Notes: a model not told the origin generated them from the sequence alone. Positions 1 through 5,978 are shown, counted from the stretch's first letter. The stretch is DNA of 5,978 nucleotides from an uncultured Bacteroidota bacterium (GCA_903879875.1 CAIRNC010000231.1:1-5978), one strand, 5' to 3'. Numbers and translations: made by a program.

Positions 1-24
1 GGATCAAGTCAAAAAGTTGTGGGG
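1..24 (+). repeat. Left terminal inverted repeat of the IS
   Basis: Begins GGATCAAGTC. It matches the reverse complement of 1407-1430 at 18 of 24 positions: the outer seven bases, position 10, positions 12-15, positions 18-22 (TGTGG) and position 24. Such repeats are the transposase binding and cleavage ends. The outer boundary is uncertain because the window starts here. Confidence 0.8.
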
Positions 25-40
25 AAATATTAAAAAGTTG
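11..40 (+). repeat. Paired 9-bp direct repeats in the IS left end
   Basis: AAAAAGTTG occurs exactly at 11-19 and again at 32-40. The start-to-start distance is 21 bp, about two helical turns, which would put both copies on the same DNA face. The first copy lies inside the inverted repeat. A role as transposase binding sites is an inference; in AT-rich DNA a chance repeat remains possible. Confidence 0.4.
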
Positions 41-47
41 ATTTTTG
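17..47 (+). promoter_or_regulatory. Possible transposase promoter (Bacteroidota -33/-7 type)
   Basis: TTG at 17-19 is followed, after 20 bp, by GATTTTTG at 40-47. This matches the Bacteroidota consensus TTG-(19-21)-TAnnTTTG with one mismatch in the -7 box. Transcription would start near 52-55, just before the ATG at 68. It overlaps the left terminal repeat, so transposase bound there could repress its own gene. The motif is short and the region AT-rich, so support is modest. Confidence 0.3.
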
Positions 48-67
48 TATTTTAAAATTAGATACAA

Positions 68-433
68 ATGCAAGATTCTTTTGGAGACCTTCTCAAGTTA
101 TTATTACCTGAAATCATAGTTGAATACTTTGAATTAACTTCCTATAAAAAAGGGGATGAAATTTTACATCTTTACTTAAAGGAGATAAATTCTACTCCCA
201 AAGAATATCGTCAATACAAATTAAGTTCCAAGGGATTCTTTGATGAGATAACGGTTCAAGATTTCCCTATTCGTGGACATCAGGTATATCTTCATATCAC
301 CCGTAGAAGATGGCTCAATGAAGACACTGGAAAAGTGGTTTTTAGAGATTGGAATTTAGTAGCAGACGGAACTCGGATAACTCAGGAGTTCGCGTCTTTT
401 TTAAAAGAGATCAATAGATTCCAAGCCAAATGA
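68..433 (+). CDS. ISAon1-type transposase, N-terminal (DNA-binding) part
   Basis: A 121-residue protein matching the separately annotated N-terminal region of ISAon1-family transposases; it probably recognises the IS ends. The segment at about residues 77-115, from the RRRW motif through TRITQEFASFLKEI, resembles the end of the ISL3 N-terminal domain, where a zinc ribbon (arginine-rich strand, CxxC) is followed by a helix. This protein contains no cysteine at all, so no zinc site can form. ATG at 68 is the first start in the frame after the left repeat; there is no Shine-Dalgarno site, as is usual in this phylum. It ends in UGA at 431-433, and the catalytic part continues in another frame that overlaps it from 405. 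It is either a stand-alone small protein or the front of a frameshift fusion of about 442 residues. Confidence 0.8.
   Translation: MQDSFGDLLKLLLPEIIVEYFELTSYKKGDEILHLYLKEINSTPKEYRQYKLSSKGFFDEITVQDFPIRGHQVYLHITRRRWLNEDTGKVVFRDWNLVADGTRITQEFASFLKEINRFQAK
405..433 (+). other. Overlap zone of transposase frames; candidate +1 frameshift site
   Basis: The catalytic frame is open from 405 (after TAA at 402-404), while ORF1 stops at 431-433, so any frame change must fall within this overlap. The last ORF1 codons read GCC AAA TGA. A +1 slip of the Lys tRNA on AAA at the stop would continue as Asp-Cys-Asn-Ala-Ile-Ala-Ser-Phe-Tyr-Gly into the conserved transposase. The same frame would also be reached by a -2 slip. 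No ATG, GTG or TTG start exists in the second frame until TTG at 549. That TTG falls inside what looks like conserved sequence (KKWLLFPENI), which favours fusion over independent initiation. An ordinary inactivating indel is the alternative. Confidence 0.5.
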
Positions 434-548
434 TTGTAATGCCATCGCTTCTTTTTATGGTGTTAGTGGTAAAAAATTACAATATCAATACAAAGATTTT
501 CTGAGTGATTTTAAATCTTGGGATCAAATAAAACACGCCAAAAAATGG

Positions 549-1397
549 TTGCTTTTTCCCGAAAATATTGGTAAAAGTTTATCAATAGACGAAACCTCCT
601 TATCCAACGGAGAACTCTATACCATTTTAACCAACAAAAGTGCTAAAGGCAGAAAAGGAACTATTGTGGCAATGGTTGCTGGAACAAAAGCTGAGACAGT
701 AATTGCAATCATTGAAAAAATCCCTCTTAAACAACGAAACCTTGTCACCGAAATCACCTTGGATATGGCAGGAAATATGGGGCTAATTGCCAAGAAATGT
801 TTTCCCAATGCAACTCGGGTTACCGACCGTTTTCACGTTCAAAAACTAGCTACAGAAGGTTTGCAAGAAATTAGAATCAAATACAGATGGCAAGCCATAG
901 ACCAGGAAAATGAGGCTATAGAAAAAGCCAAGAAAAGTAAGAGAAGATTCGAGCCCGAAGTTCTCACTAATGGAGACACTCTTAAACAATTACTAGCCAG
1001 AAGCCGCTATTTCTTGTACAAAAACAAATCAAAATGGTCGCCAAACCAAATAGAGCGAGCCAATTTGTTATTTGAATTATATCCCGATATCCAAAAAGCA
1101 TACAATCTAACACAAGACTTGTGTGCTATTTTTGAAAAGACAACCGATAAAATAATAGGCTATGCCAAATTAGCCAAATGGCACGAAAAGGTAAGTCAAT
1201 CCGGTTATAAATCATTCAATACAATATCCCGAACGATAATCAATCACTACAAAACCATATTGAATTATTTTGATAACAGAAGTACCAATGCCTCAGCCGA
1301 ATCTTTCAATGCCAAAATAAAAGCGTTTAGATCCCAATTCAGAGGTGTTAGAAATATTGAATTCTTCCTTTTTAGACTAACTAATATTTATGCTTAA
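549..1397 (+). CDS. ISAon1-type transposase, DDE catalytic part
   Basis: Catalytic domain of an ISL3-like (DDE_Tnp_ISL3) transposase, 282 residues counted from TTG at 549. It cuts and joins the IS ends using two metal ions. Likely catalytic residues are D14 (SIDETS), D72 (ITLDMAGNM, followed about 22 residues on by TRVTDRFHVQKL) and E251 (STNASAESFNAKIKAFR). The long stretch between D72 and E251 is the usual ISL3 insertion, rich in Lys, Arg and Glu. The C-terminus, FFLFRLTNIYA, fits a full-length protein. TTG at 549 is only the first possible start: the frame is open and looks conserved for 39 more codons upstream (from 432), so the native product is probably a fusion with the ORF at 68-433. 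No internal stop or deletion is visible. Confidence 0.85.
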   Translation: MLFPENIGKSLSIDETSLSNGELYTILTNKSAKGRKGTIVAMVAGTKAETVIAIIEKIPLKQRNLVTEITLDMAGNMGLIAKKCFPNATRVTDRFHVQKLATEGLQEIRIKYRWQAIDQENEAIEKAKKSKRRFEPEVLTNGDTLKQLLARSRYFLYKNKSKWSPNQIERANLLFELYPDIQKAYNLTQDLCAIFEKTTDKIIGYAKLAKWHEKVSQSGYKSFNTISRTIINHYKTILNYFDNRSTNASAESFNAKIKAFRSQFRGVRNIEFFLFRLTNIYA

Positions 1398-1406
1398 TTT
1401 TTCTAA

Positions 1407-1430
1407 CTCCACAGGTTTTAGGATTGATCC
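1407..1430 (-). repeat. Right terminal inverted repeat of the IS
   Basis: Read on the minus strand it begins GGATCAATCC and matches the left end at 18 of 24 positions. It follows the stop codon of the catalytic ORF by only 9 bp. The A-rich sequence after 1430 has no visible counterpart on the left because that flank is outside the window. Confidence 0.8.
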
Positions 1431-1493
1431 AAAACAACCAAAAAAAAAACAATTTATAAAACTTTTTCCTGTTTTTCAGAAATCTATTTAATA

Positions 1494-1538
1494 AAAAAAC
1501 CTCTAAATTCTTAATAAATAAGATTTTAGAGGTTTTTT
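1494..1538 (-). terminator. Hairpin terminator of tRNA-Leu, possibly bidirectional
   Basis: Arms at 1494-1512 and 1520-1538 pair at 18 of 19 positions around a 7-nt loop (1513-1519). The core is CCTCTAAA flanked by A and T runs. On the minus strand it starts 5 bp after the tRNA 3' end and closes with a run of seven T, a classic rho-independent terminator. A T run also ends the plus-strand hairpin, so it could also stop transcription leaving the IS. Confidence 0.85.
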
Positions 1539-1542
1539 AAAG

Positions 1543-1624
1543 TGCGGATAATAGGACTCGAACCTACACGCCTTGCGGCACCAGATCCTAAGTCTGGCAT
1601 GTCTACCAATTTCACCATATCCGC
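1543..1624 (-). tRNA. tRNA-Leu(UAG)
   Basis: An 82-nt class II tRNA on the minus strand. The acceptor stem is GCGGATA paired with TATCCGC, with discriminator A (complement of 1543). The D arm contains ATTGGTAGA. The anticodon stem is CCAGA/TCTGG with loop CTTAGGA (1586-1592 on the plus strand), giving anticodon UAG (complement of CTA at 1588-1590), which reads CUN leucine codons. A short variable arm, GCC-GCAA-GGC, marks the class II leucine type. The T loop is TTCGAGT. CCA is not encoded, so the 3' end must be added by CCA transferase. It stands alone, with its own promoter-like box upstream and a terminator directly after it. Confidence 0.97.
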
Positions 1625-1637
1625 AAAATTATGAGTG

Positions 1638-1645
1638 CAAATATA
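1638..1645 (-). promoter_or_regulatory. -7 box of the tRNA-Leu promoter
   Basis: On the minus strand this reads TATATTTG, a perfect match to the Bacteroidota -7 consensus TAnnTTTG, ending 13 bp before the tRNA 5' end at 1624. That leaves room for a short leader. The expected -33 TTG would fall at about 1664-1669, inside the tandem repeat, where only TTC is available, so the -33 element is weak or absent. Confidence 0.55.
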
Positions 1646-1650
1646 AACAT

Positions 1651-1682
1651 AATTATGAATTATGAATTATGAATTATGAATT
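1651..1682. repeat. Tandem heptamer repeat AATTATG, about 4.5 copies
   Basis: Four perfect copies of AATTATG (1651-1657, 1658-1664, 1665-1671, 1672-1678) are followed by AATT. The array sits between the divergent tRNA-Leu and dipeptidase genes, where the -33 regions of both predicted promoters should be. Because the unit is 7 bp, its ATG triplets fall in all three frames; only the one at 1669 is in frame with the dipeptidase. Arrays like this can gain or lose units by replication slippage. Confidence 0.9.
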
Positions 1683-1691
1683 TTTTTATTG

Positions 1692-1699
1692 TAATTTTG
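1692..1699 (+). promoter_or_regulatory. Candidate -7 box of the dipeptidase promoter
   Basis: TAATTTTG matches TAnnTTTG exactly and lies 56 bp before the ATG at 1756, giving a 5' leader of roughly 50 nt. No good -33 TTG sits 19-21 bp upstream, where the heptamer repeat lies. The match is short in AT-rich DNA, so this is tentative. Confidence 0.35.
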
Positions 1700-1755
1700 A
1701 ATTTCAAAACAAATTTTACAACAATTCTAAATCATTAATTTGTAATTATTTTAAA

Positions 1756-3144
1756 ATGAACAATATAAAAACTTACGTCGCTCAAAACAAACAACGCTTT
1801 CTTGACGAATTAATTGAATTACTCAAAATTCCTTCCGTTTCTGCCGATCCTAATTTCTCCAAAGATGTTATTGCAACCGCTGATATTGTAAAAAATTCCT
1901 TGAAAAATGCGGGTTGTCAACACGTAGAAATTTGCGAAACTCCTGGCTATCCAATTGTTTTTGGAGAACATATTATCGATAAAAATCTTCCTACAGTTTT
2001 GGTTTATGGACATTATGACGTACAACCTGCAGATCCAATTGAGCTTTGGACATCGCCACCTTTTGAACCCGTAATAAAAACTACCGACATTCACCCTGAA
2101 GGCGCCATTTTTGCCCGAGGATCTTGTGATGACAAGGGACAAATGTATATGCACGTCAAAGCTTTTGAATACATGATAGCTACTGATAATTTACCTTGCA
2201 ATGTAAAATTTATGATTGAAGGCGAAGAAGAAGTGGGTTCTAAAAGTTTGGGTTGGTTTGTGGAACGCAATCAAGATAAATTGTCTTGCGATGTAATTTT
2301 AATTTCAGATACCGGAATGATTTCCAACCAACAACCTTCCATTACCACAGGTTTACGAGGTTTGAGCTACGTCGAAGTTGAAGTTACTGGGCCAAACCGA
2401 GATTTGCATTCCGGATTGTATGGTGGAGCAGTTGCCAATCCAATTAATGTGCTTGCCAAAATGATTGCCTCACTTCATGACGAAAACAATCATATCACTA
2501 TTCCTGGTTTTTATGACGCTGTAGAAGAATTATCGCTTGAAGAGCGCGCCGAAATGGCTAAAGCACCCTTTAATTTAGAGAATTATAAAAAAGCTTTAAA
2601 CCTCAACGATGTTTATGGTGAAAAAGGCTATGTTACCAATGAAAGAAATTCAATCCGACCAACATTAGACGTCAATGGAATTTGGGGTGGCTATACCGGT
2701 GAAGGTGCCAAAACGGTTATTGCAAGTAAAGCTTTCGCTAAAATATCTATGCGTTTAGTCCCTCATCAAGATTGGGAAGCCATTACGGAATTATTTAGCA
2801 AACATTTTTTAAGCATTGCTCCTGCTGGCGTAACAGTAAAAGTGACCCCACATCATGGCGGCCAAGGTTATGTAACTCCAACTACAAGCATTGGTTATCA
2901 AGCCGCTAACAAAGCCTATACAGAAACTTTTGGAGTACCCGCCATTCCTGTACGTTCTGGAGGAAGCATCCCAATTGTAGCTTTATTTGAAAAAGAATTA
3001 AAAAGCAAAACTATTCTTATGGGTTTTGGTCTTGATAGTGATGCCATTCACTCTCCAAATGAACACTTTGGAATTTTCAATTATTTAAAAGGTATCGAAA
3101 CCATTCCATTGTTTTACAAATATTTTGTTGAAATGAGTAAATAA
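1756..3144 (+). CDS. M20-family metallodipeptidase (CNDP/PepV-like)
   Basis: A 462-residue cytoplasmic zinc-type dipeptidase of the M20 family, closest in motifs to carnosinase-like dipeptidases (CNDP2); it hydrolyses dipeptides, with specificity unknown. Family metal ligands and catalytic residues are all present: H86 and D88 (VYGHYDVQPADP), bridging D125 (ARGSCDDKGQ), catalytic E158 and ligand E159 (EGEEEVGS), D185 (ISDTG) and H432 (DAIHSPNEHF). The lid/dimerisation domain (about 200-370) carries DLHSGLYGG with H218, which in CNDP2 reaches the partner's active site. SGGSIP at 401-406 binds substrate in relatives. The start is placed at ATG 1756. The in-frame ATG at 1669 would add 29 residues with no family counterpart, begins inside the heptamer repeat and precedes the likely -7 box. 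No signal peptide is seen. The gene is monocistronic, ending at a terminator 22 bp downstream. Confidence 0.93.
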   Translation: MNNIKTYVAQNKQRFLDELIELLKIPSVSADPNFSKDVIATADIVKNSLKNAGCQHVEICETPGYPIVFGEHIIDKNLPTVLVYGHYDVQPADPIELWTSPPFEPVIKTTDIHPEGAIFARGSCDDKGQMYMHVKAFEYMIATDNLPCNVKFMIEGEEEVGSKSLGWFVERNQDKLSCDVILISDTGMISNQQPSITTGLRGLSYVEVEVTGPNRDLHSGLYGGAVANPINVLAKMIASLHDENNHITIPGFYDAVEELSLEERAEMAKAPFNLENYKKALNLNDVYGEKGYVTNERNSIRPTLDVNGIWGGYTGEGAKTVIASKAFAKISMRLVPHQDWEAITELFSKHFLSIAPAGVTVKVTPHHGGQGYVTPTTSIGYQAANKAYTETFGVPAIPVRSGGSIPIVALFEKELKSKTILMGFGLDSDAIHSPNEHFGIFNYLKGIETIPLFYKYFVEMSK

Positions 3145-3165
3145 GATTGTATTTAAAAATCAATT

Positions 3166-3197
3166 AAAATCCGTTCTAAAAGAGCGGATTTTTTTTT
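3166..3197 (+). terminator. Rho-independent terminator of the dipeptidase gene
   Basis: Arms AAAATCCGTTCT (3166-3177) and AGAGCGGATTTT (3181-3192) pair throughout with one G-T wobble, around a 3-nt loop, followed by T to 3197. Read on the minus strand the same hairpin is followed by TTTTAATTGATTTTT, so it may also end the convergent formate dehydrogenase transcript, less efficiently. It lies between the two stop codons (3144 and 3245). Confidence 0.88.
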
Positions 3198-3244
3198 AGC
3201 CTTTATTTTTTTTACTTGCAAAATTTTAAACACATTTCATGAAA

Positions 3245-5978
3245 TCATACCTTCATCTTATAACTTCCTTTACTCTTACGAATATTTACGGCAACAATTT
3301 TATATTCAGGACAAAGTGCTTCGCTATCATGTTCGTCGCTGGTAATTATATTGAGCATCAAATCTGGAAAATGAAAAGTCGTGCTTAAAATTCCTGGCTG
3401 TACTTCATCCGTAATCTTGGCTTTAATATCAACTTTTCCTCTAGGAGAAATGACGCAAACCATATCGCCATCTGCAATAAAATGTTGTGCAGCATCTGAT
3501 GGATGCATCAGTATCACATCTTCGGTTAAGATAGCAACATTGCCAGTTCTTCTGGTCATTGTACCTGAATTGTAGTGTTCTAATTCTCGGTTTGTGGTAA
3601 TGATATAAGGAAAATCAACTTTATTTGCCACCGTTTCATTCGACTCTTTGTAATCAAAATAATGAAACTTGCCTTTACCATGTTGAAATTTTTCTAAGTG
3701 TAGAATTTCGGTATCTAAACCTTCCTTTGCAACTGGCCATTGTTTGCCATTTTCTCCTAATTCGTCCCATTTTACACCTGCAAAAAACGGAACTATTTTC
3801 GAAATTTCTTCTAACATCGTATCGGGATGATATGCTGCTTGCTCATAGCCCATTTTATTCATAATATCCACAATAATTTGCCCATCAGATTTGGTACCTT
3901 CTATTGGTTCTACTACTTTGTTTACACGTTGAATTCGTCGTTCACCGTTGGTAAAAGTGCCACTTTTTTCCAAAAATGAAGCTCCTGGCAAAATCACGGT
4001 GGCATGTTTTGCGGTTTCAGTTAAGAATAATTCCTGCAATACTAATAGTTCTAAATTATCCATGGCAGCAATCACTTTGTTTGTATTTGGGTCGGTTTGT
4101 ACCACATCTTCTCCCATCAACCAAAGCGCTTTCAAATTACCTTCAATAGCAGATTCAAACATTTCTGGAATTTTCAGTCCTTTGCCCATTGGGATTTTTC
4201 TTTCATAAAAAGCCTCATATTGCGCATTGATTTCTGGATCGTAAGAATTTAAATATCCTGCTCCTTGATGCGGTTGACAACCCATATCGGCCGCGCCTTG
4301 TACATTATTTTGTCCTCTAAGCGGGTTAACACCAACTCCTTTTCTACCAATATTTCCAGTAATTAATGCCAAATCAGAAATTAACATCACCGTGAACGAC
4401 CCTTGTGAATGCTCGGTAACACCCAAACCGTGAAAAGACATAGCATTAGGTGCTTTTGCGTAGGCTATGGCTGCTGCTCTAACCAAATTTTTTGCTACTC
4501 CCGTAGTTATTGCCATTGCATCCATATCTAATTTTAAGATTTGATTGCAGAAATCGGCGTAACCTTCTGTACGATTCAATATAAATGCTTTGTCTTCCAA
4601 ACCTTCCGTAATGATATAATATAACATCATGTTCAAAAGTGCGACATTGGTTCCAGGTTTTAATTGTAAATGATAAGTGGCGTATTTTGCCATTTCGATT
4701 CTTCGTGGATCAATAACAATTGAAACTTTTCCTTTCATTGCAAATTGTTTCAATTTGGCACCTGTCACAGGATGTGCATCGGTCGGATTGGCTCCAATAA
4801 CCATAATGCAATCTGTATATTTAAGGTCTTCAATAGAATTGGTTGCTGCTCCAGTTCCAAAAGCTCTTTGCATCCCGATGGCGGTTGGCGAATGGCAAAC
4901 CCGTGCACAACAATCGATATTATTAGTCCCAATTACGGCACGAATGAATTTTTGCATCAAATAATTTTCTTCGTTGGTACAACGAGCTGATGAAATTCCT
5001 GCTATGGCATCCGCACCATGATTTTGTTTGATTTCGAAGAGTTTATTGGCAATAAAATCATAGGCCTCGTGCCAAGTGGCAGGCTCTAATTGTCCATTTC
5101 TTCTTATTAATGGTGTTTTAATTCTGTCTGGATGGTTGTAGAACGAAAAGGCATATCGCCCTTTCAAACAAGTATGACCTTCATTTACTTTGGCATTATA
5201 GGGTGCTTGGATGGATTTTACTTTTCCGTTTACAACGGCAACTTCTAAATTACAACCCACACCGCAATAGGTACAAATAGTTCGAACTTTTTTATCCGCA
5301 ACTACTGATTTTGATTCAAAAACATCTGAAATAGCAGATGTTGGACAGGCTTGAGCGCAAGCACCACAACTTACACAATCGGAATCAAAAAAAGTGTTTT
5401 CGTAACTTTTTACAATATGGCTATCAAAACCTCGTCCTGCCATGCTGAGCACAAATTCGCCCTGCACTTCATCGCAAGCACGCACACATCGGAAACAATT
5501 GATACATTTTGAAAAATCGGAAGTCATGTAGGGATGACTCAAATCTTTGGTTCTATCCAAATGATTTTTGCCTTCAGGATAACGAACATCTCTTATTCCA
5601 ACTCTTGCAGCAACGGTTTGAAGTTCACAATTGTTATTGACTTCACAGGTTAGACAATCGAGCGGATGATCCGTTAAAACTAATTCTATAATATTTTTGC
5701 GTAATTTTTTTATTCGATCACTATCAGTATATATATAAGAATTCGGAATCACTGGCGTATGGCAAGAAGCTTGGGCTTTTGCAACACCGTTTTCAACTAA
5801 AGCCACATCAACACTACAAACGCGACACGAACCAAACGGCTCTAAATTAGGGGCGTCACACAAGGTTGGAATCCAATCTTGACCCAAATGTCTTCTTACA
5901 AATTGTAGGATGGTTTCCCCCTTAACAACGTTATAGGATTTGTCATTAATAAATGCAATTGTATGAGATGTAGTTTGA
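3245..5978 (-). CDS. fdhF: Formate dehydrogenase alpha subunit, Cys-type, FdsA-like (5'-partial)
   Basis: Oxidises formate to CO2 at a molybdenum (or tungsten) bis-pterin site; probably cytoplasmic and NAD-linked through NuoE/NuoF-like partners. 910 residues are visible, numbered here from the window edge. N-terminal [2Fe-2S] domain: C40, C51, C54, C72. NuoG-type cluster: H104, C108, C111, C117. Two ferredoxin clusters: C158, C161, C164, C168 and C201, C204, C207, C211. Molybdopterin-proximal [4Fe-4S]: C235, C238, C242, C270, with the conserved Lys272. C361 (codon TGC, 4895-4897) replaces the selenocysteine of E. coli FdhH and is followed by His362. Arg554 in PLRGQNNVQG lies 193 residues later, the spacing I recall between U140 and R333 of FdhH. 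The C-terminal dinucleotide-binding domain starts near residue 790 (IITTNRELEHYNSGTMTRR). TTG at 5885-5887 is not the start: the frame stays open to the edge and encodes the first strands of the [2Fe-2S] domain. No Tat signal can be assessed. Confidence 0.93.
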   Translation of the reverse strand, partial: QTTSHTIAFINDKSYNVVKGETILQFVRRHLGQDWIPTLCDAPNLEPFGSCRVCSVDVALVENGVAKAQASCHTPVIPNSYIYTDSDRIKKLRKNIIELVLTDHPLDCLTCEVNNNCELQTVAARVGIRDVRYPEGKNHLDRTKDLSHPYMTSDFSKCINCFRCVRACDEVQGEFVLSMAGRGFDSHIVKSYENTFFDSDCVSCGACAQACPTSAISDVFESKSVVADKKVRTICTYCGVGCNLEVAVVNGKVKSIQAPYNAKVNEGHTCLKGRYAFSFYNHPDRIKTPLIRRNGQLEPATWHEAYDFIANKLFEIKQNHGADAIAGISSARCTNEENYLMQKFIRAVIGTNNIDCCARVCHSPTAIGMQRAFGTGAATNSIEDLKYTDCIMVIGANPTDAHPVTGAKLKQFAMKGKVSIVIDPRRIEMAKYATYHLQLKPGTNVALLNMMLYYIITEGLEDKAFILNRTEGYADFCNQILKLDMDAMAITTGVAKNLVRAAAIAYAKAPNAMSFHGLGVTEHSQGSFTVMLISDLALITGNIGRKGVGVNPLRGQNNVQGAADMGCQPHQGAGYLNSYDPEINAQYEAFYERKIPMGKGLKIPEMFESAIEGNLKALWLMGEDVVQTDPNTNKVIAAMDNLELLVLQELFLTETAKHATVILPGASFLEKSGTFTNGERRIQRVNKVVEPIEGTKSDGQIIVDIMNKMGYEQAAYHPDTMLEEISKIVPFFAGVKWDELGENGKQWPVAKEGLDTEILHLEKFQHGKGKFHYFDYKESNETVANKVDFPYIITTNRELEHYNSGTMTRRTGNVAILTEDVILMHPSDAAQHFIADGDMVCVISPRGKVDIKAKITDEVQPGILSTTFHFPDLMLNIITSDEHDSEALCPEYKIVAVNIRKSKGSYKMKV

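Larger units (their letters stand above)
1..1430 (+). mobile_element. ISAon1-type (ISL3-like) insertion sequence, apparently complete
   Basis: A transposable element carrying a two-part DDE transposase, bounded by terminal inverted repeats (1-24 and 1407-1430, 18 of 24 positions matching, both starting GGATCAA). The size of about 1.43 kb, the tight fit of the ORFs between the ends (67 bp before ORF1, 33 bp after ORF2) and full-length catalytic motifs argue for an intact copy. The left repeat begins at the first base of the window, so a few outer bases could be missing, and the target-site duplication cannot be checked because the left flank is absent. The right end lies 63 bp from the tRNA-Leu terminator, an insertion point that leaves neighbouring genes intact. 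The family is assigned from recalled protein similarity, not a search. Confidence 0.85.

Noticed and set aside
617..808. 63-codon hydrophobic minus-strand open frame inside the transposase gene
   Set aside because: The apparent membrane-like composition comes from the complement of transposase codons; there is no start context or family match.
1651..1682. CRISPR-like or iteron-like array
   Set aside because: Units are 7 bp with no spacers, and there is no replication gene or cas gene nearby; it is a simple tandem repeat.
1669..1755. 29-codon N-terminal extension of the dipeptidase from ATG 1669
   Set aside because: The ATG is part of the heptamer repeat, the extension has no signal-peptide character or family counterpart, and the best -7 box lies downstream of it.
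1819..2154. 111-codon minus-strand open frame opposite the dipeptidase
   Set aside because: It is antisense to conserved active-site coding sequence and has no plausible protein features.
4895..4897. Possible selenocysteine at the formate dehydrogenase active site
   Set aside because: The codon is TGC (Cys) and the frame has no internal TGA; this is a Cys-type enzyme.
3381..4990. Several 60-95 codon open frames on the plus strand opposite the formate dehydrogenase gene
   Set aside because: They lie antisense to a long, motif-rich gene, have no recognisable domains and overlap one another; they are shadows of its codon use.
1..5978. A novel multi-gene defence or mobile system
   Set aside because: The window contains one IS, one tRNA, one dipeptidase and one formate dehydrogenase in unrelated transcription units; nothing links them into a system.

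Overview
The window looks like chromosome from a low-GC member of the Bacteroidota, most likely Flavobacterium or a close relative. The evidence is the AT-rich sequence, promoter -7 boxes of the TAnnTTTG type, the lack of Shine-Dalgarno sites, and the closest family resemblances of the proteins. No database search was possible, so the genus is an inference.

Layout, left to right. Positions 1-1430 hold an essentially complete insertion sequence of the ISAon1 type (ISL3-like DDE transposases), bounded by imperfect 24-bp terminal inverted repeats. Its transposase is split over two frames: an N-terminal ORF (68-433) and a DDE catalytic ORF (549-1397, open back to 405). They would join only by a +1 (or -2) shift near the UGA at 431-433. 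Positions 1494-1538 are a strong hairpin terminator. It serves the minus-strand tRNA-Leu(UAG) gene at 1543-1624, whose probable promoter lies at 1638-1645. Positions 1651-1682 are a 7-bp tandem repeat between the divergent tRNA and dipeptidase genes. Positions 1756-3144 encode a 462-residue M20-family metallodipeptidase, which ends at a hairpin terminator (3166-3197). Convergent to it, 3245 to the right edge encodes a formate dehydrogenase alpha subunit on the minus strand. That gene is cut by the window edge: its frame stays open to the last codon, so its true start and any upstream partner genes lie outside.

The genes do not form one pathway. The dipeptidase is a housekeeping peptide-degradation enzyme. 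The formate dehydrogenase is a cytoplasmic, FdsA-like, five-cluster molybdenum/tungsten enzyme with Cys rather than selenocysteine at the metal, and probably works with NuoE/NuoF-like partners encoded beyond the right edge. The IS is accessory DNA sitting behind the tRNA terminator. I see no previously undescribed multi-gene system here. The points most worth a second look are the transposase frame change, its missing zinc-ribbon cysteines, the paired sites inside the IS left end, and the heptamer array lying where the -33 elements of two divergent promoters should be.
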